64,000 nucleotides of DNA from Mycetocola lacteus (GTDB taxonomy: Bacteria; Actinomycetota; Actinomycetes; Actinomycetales; Microbacteriaceae), in assembly GCF_003667575.1 (NCBI RefSeq), contig NZ_RCUY01000009.1:186001-250000 (forward strand), written 5' to 3'. The translations under genes were made by a program, and so were the position numbers. The notes below the pieces were generated by a model, which did not search any database, was not told where the DNA came from, and worked only from the letters and a program-made list of their open reading frames with translations. This document shows positions 63,223-64,000 of this stretch, piece after piece (within the stretch, counting starts at the first letter, position 1; every line of letters starts with the position of its first letter).

Positions 63223-63878
63223 AGTCCGTGTTCGTAGGCGAAGACCACCAGCTGCACGCGATCACGAAGCGAAAGCTTGGCCAGCACCCGGCTGATGTGG
63301 GTCTTGACCGTGGCCTCGCTGAGGAACTCATGGGTGGCGATCTCGGTGTTGCTCAGGCCGGCGGCCGCCAGCCTGAAGATCTCGGTTTCGCGACCGGTCA
63401 GTGTGGAGAAGGACTCGGGAACGGCGCGGGTGGCCGGTGCCGCAGAGACCGAGCTGAACAGGTCGTGTACGGCGCCCGGGGCGATCACCGCGCTCCCCGC
63501 AAACACTGTGCGGATCGCGGCGAGCAGGAACTCGGGCTGGGTGTCCTTGAGCAGGAACCCGCTGGCCCCGATGCGCAGCGCGCGGGCGGCACCCTCATCC
63601 AGATCGAAGGTGGTGAGCACCACGATCTTCGGGGCGGGCTTTCCGGAGCGGTCTGCCTCCTCGAGGATGGCCGCGGTGGCCGCGATCCCATCCAGGTTGG
63701 GCATCCGCACATCCATCAGGACCACATCCGGTGCGGTATTGCGCACCAGCTCGATGCCCTCCTGACCGTCGGCGGCCTCACCGGCAAACTCCAGGTCCGG
63801 CTGGGAGTCGATCAGCATCTTGATTCCGGCACGGAACAGCGACTGATCATCAACGAGGGCGACACGAATCGCGGTCAT
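63198..63878 (-). CDS. NarL/LuxR-type two-component response regulator
   Basis: 226 aa. The receiver has the acidic pair D10/D11, the phosphoacceptor D56 (VLMDVRMP) and VLTTFDLDE with the conserved Thr. The C-terminal LuxR HTH (about 160-220) reads LTGRETEIFRLAAAGLSNTEIA and FLSEATVKTHISRVLAKL. Eleven bases after the kinase stop; AAGGGA precedes the ATG at 63878. Likely controls the ABC exporter that follows 187 bp downstream. Confidence 0.95.
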   Translation of the reverse strand: MTAIRVALVDDQSLFRAGIKMLIDSQPDLEFAGEAADGQEGIELVRNTAPDVVLMDVRMPNLDGIAATAAILEEADRSGKPAPKIVVLTTFDLDEGAARALRIGASGFLLKDTQPEFLLAAIRTVFAGSAVIAPGAVHDLFSSVSAAPATRAVPESFSTLTGRETEIFRLAAAGLSNTEIATHEFLSEATVKTHISRVLAKLSLRDRVQLVVFAYEHGLNTPHDAQ

Positions 63879-63889
63879 GGGGTTTCCCT

Positions 63890-64000
63890 TCACGAGGAAG
63901 TCGGGCGGACGGCACCCGCGGGCATATGAACCGTCACAACAAAATGATAGGCGTTGGCGGCGCTCGGCGGGGTGAACGCGACCGAACCACCCGCCAGGGC
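63890..64000 (-). CDS. C-terminal end of a sensor histidine kinase (partial)
   Basis: The last 36 residues only, cut by the window edge. ALAGGSVAFTPP and YHFVVTVHMP are the end of a HATPase_c domain, and the frame stops 11 bases before the response regulator, as expected for the cognate kinase. Nothing can be said about its sensor part. Confidence 0.7.
   Translation of the reverse strand, partial: ALAGGSVAFTPPSAANAYHFVVTVHMPAGAVRPTSS

Overview
The window is a GC-rich chromosome segment of an actinobacterium, most likely of the family Microbacteriaceae. The evidence is the strong G/C third-position bias, frequent GTG starts, a polyphosphate glucokinase, a homodimeric AceE, a PucR-type regulator beside the fatty acid synthase genes, a DUF3145 gene next to fabF, and the block glnE-glnA2 / map-ppgK / rnpB / zinc-ribbon protein / Nif3. 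I see no phage, transposase, integrase, CRISPR array or rRNA operon.

Layout. 1-9120 is core: glnE and glnA on the minus strand, a 61-residue protein, map-ppgK, RNase P RNA, a zinc-ribbon coiled-coil protein, a Nif3-family protein and a hotdog thioesterase. 9200-19470 is a sugar-use region: a GH39 glycosidase, a ROK regulator, a ManD-type enolase-superfamily dehydratase, and an ABC importer operon that also encodes an extended SDR and an aldose-epimerase-like protein. It looks fitted to uronic-acid-containing xylo-oligosaccharides, by inference. 19480-21400 holds two small NAD(P)-binding proteins and an HxlR regulator. 21400-28600 is a second sugar locus: TetR, a Tat-type lipoprotein, two permeases and a LacZ-type GH2. 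Neither importer has its own ATPase. 28860-29819 encodes a Ca-binding-repeat surface protein that carries an LAxTG/hydrophobic/basic module at its N-terminus instead of its C-terminus.

29900-43700 is core again: tRNA-Val, a peroxiredoxin, aceE, a fasR-like gene and fabD-fabH-acpP-fabF-DUF3145. The fasR-fabD junction, contiguous in Streptomyces, is opened by about 4.6 kb of accessory genes: two paralogous unknown proteins, a leader ORF with a patatin, and a divergent MFS/TetR pair. 43800-49000 has PadR, a CAT-anticodon tRNA, a GT4 glycosyltransferase, a DMT-type membrane protein, def, a 42-residue membrane protein, and two identical tRNA-Asn genes that bracket an orphan gene and a 51-bp repeat array. 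49000-57800 is housekeeping: an ABC ATPase, dnaG, dgt, dusB, ctaB, uppS, recO and a TRIC-family membrane protein. 57800-58660 is a HigBA-like toxin-antitoxin candidate. The end has leuA with a leucine leader peptide and hairpin, then an ABC exporter with a two-component system that runs off the edge.

The most unusual observations are: (a) the N-terminal LASTG module of the surface protein; (b) three separate genes (glnE, the ManD-like gene and the response regulator) whose final codons plus stop are duplicated just downstream; (c) a 27-bp perfect inverted repeat at 12500-12558; (d) the 51-bp repeats beside tRNA-Asn, which look like copies of the tRNA terminator edge; (e) an apparently leaderless Leu-Leu-Leu leader peptide before leuA; and (f) the accessory insertion between fasR and fabD. 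All functional statements come from reading motifs and context; no database search was run.
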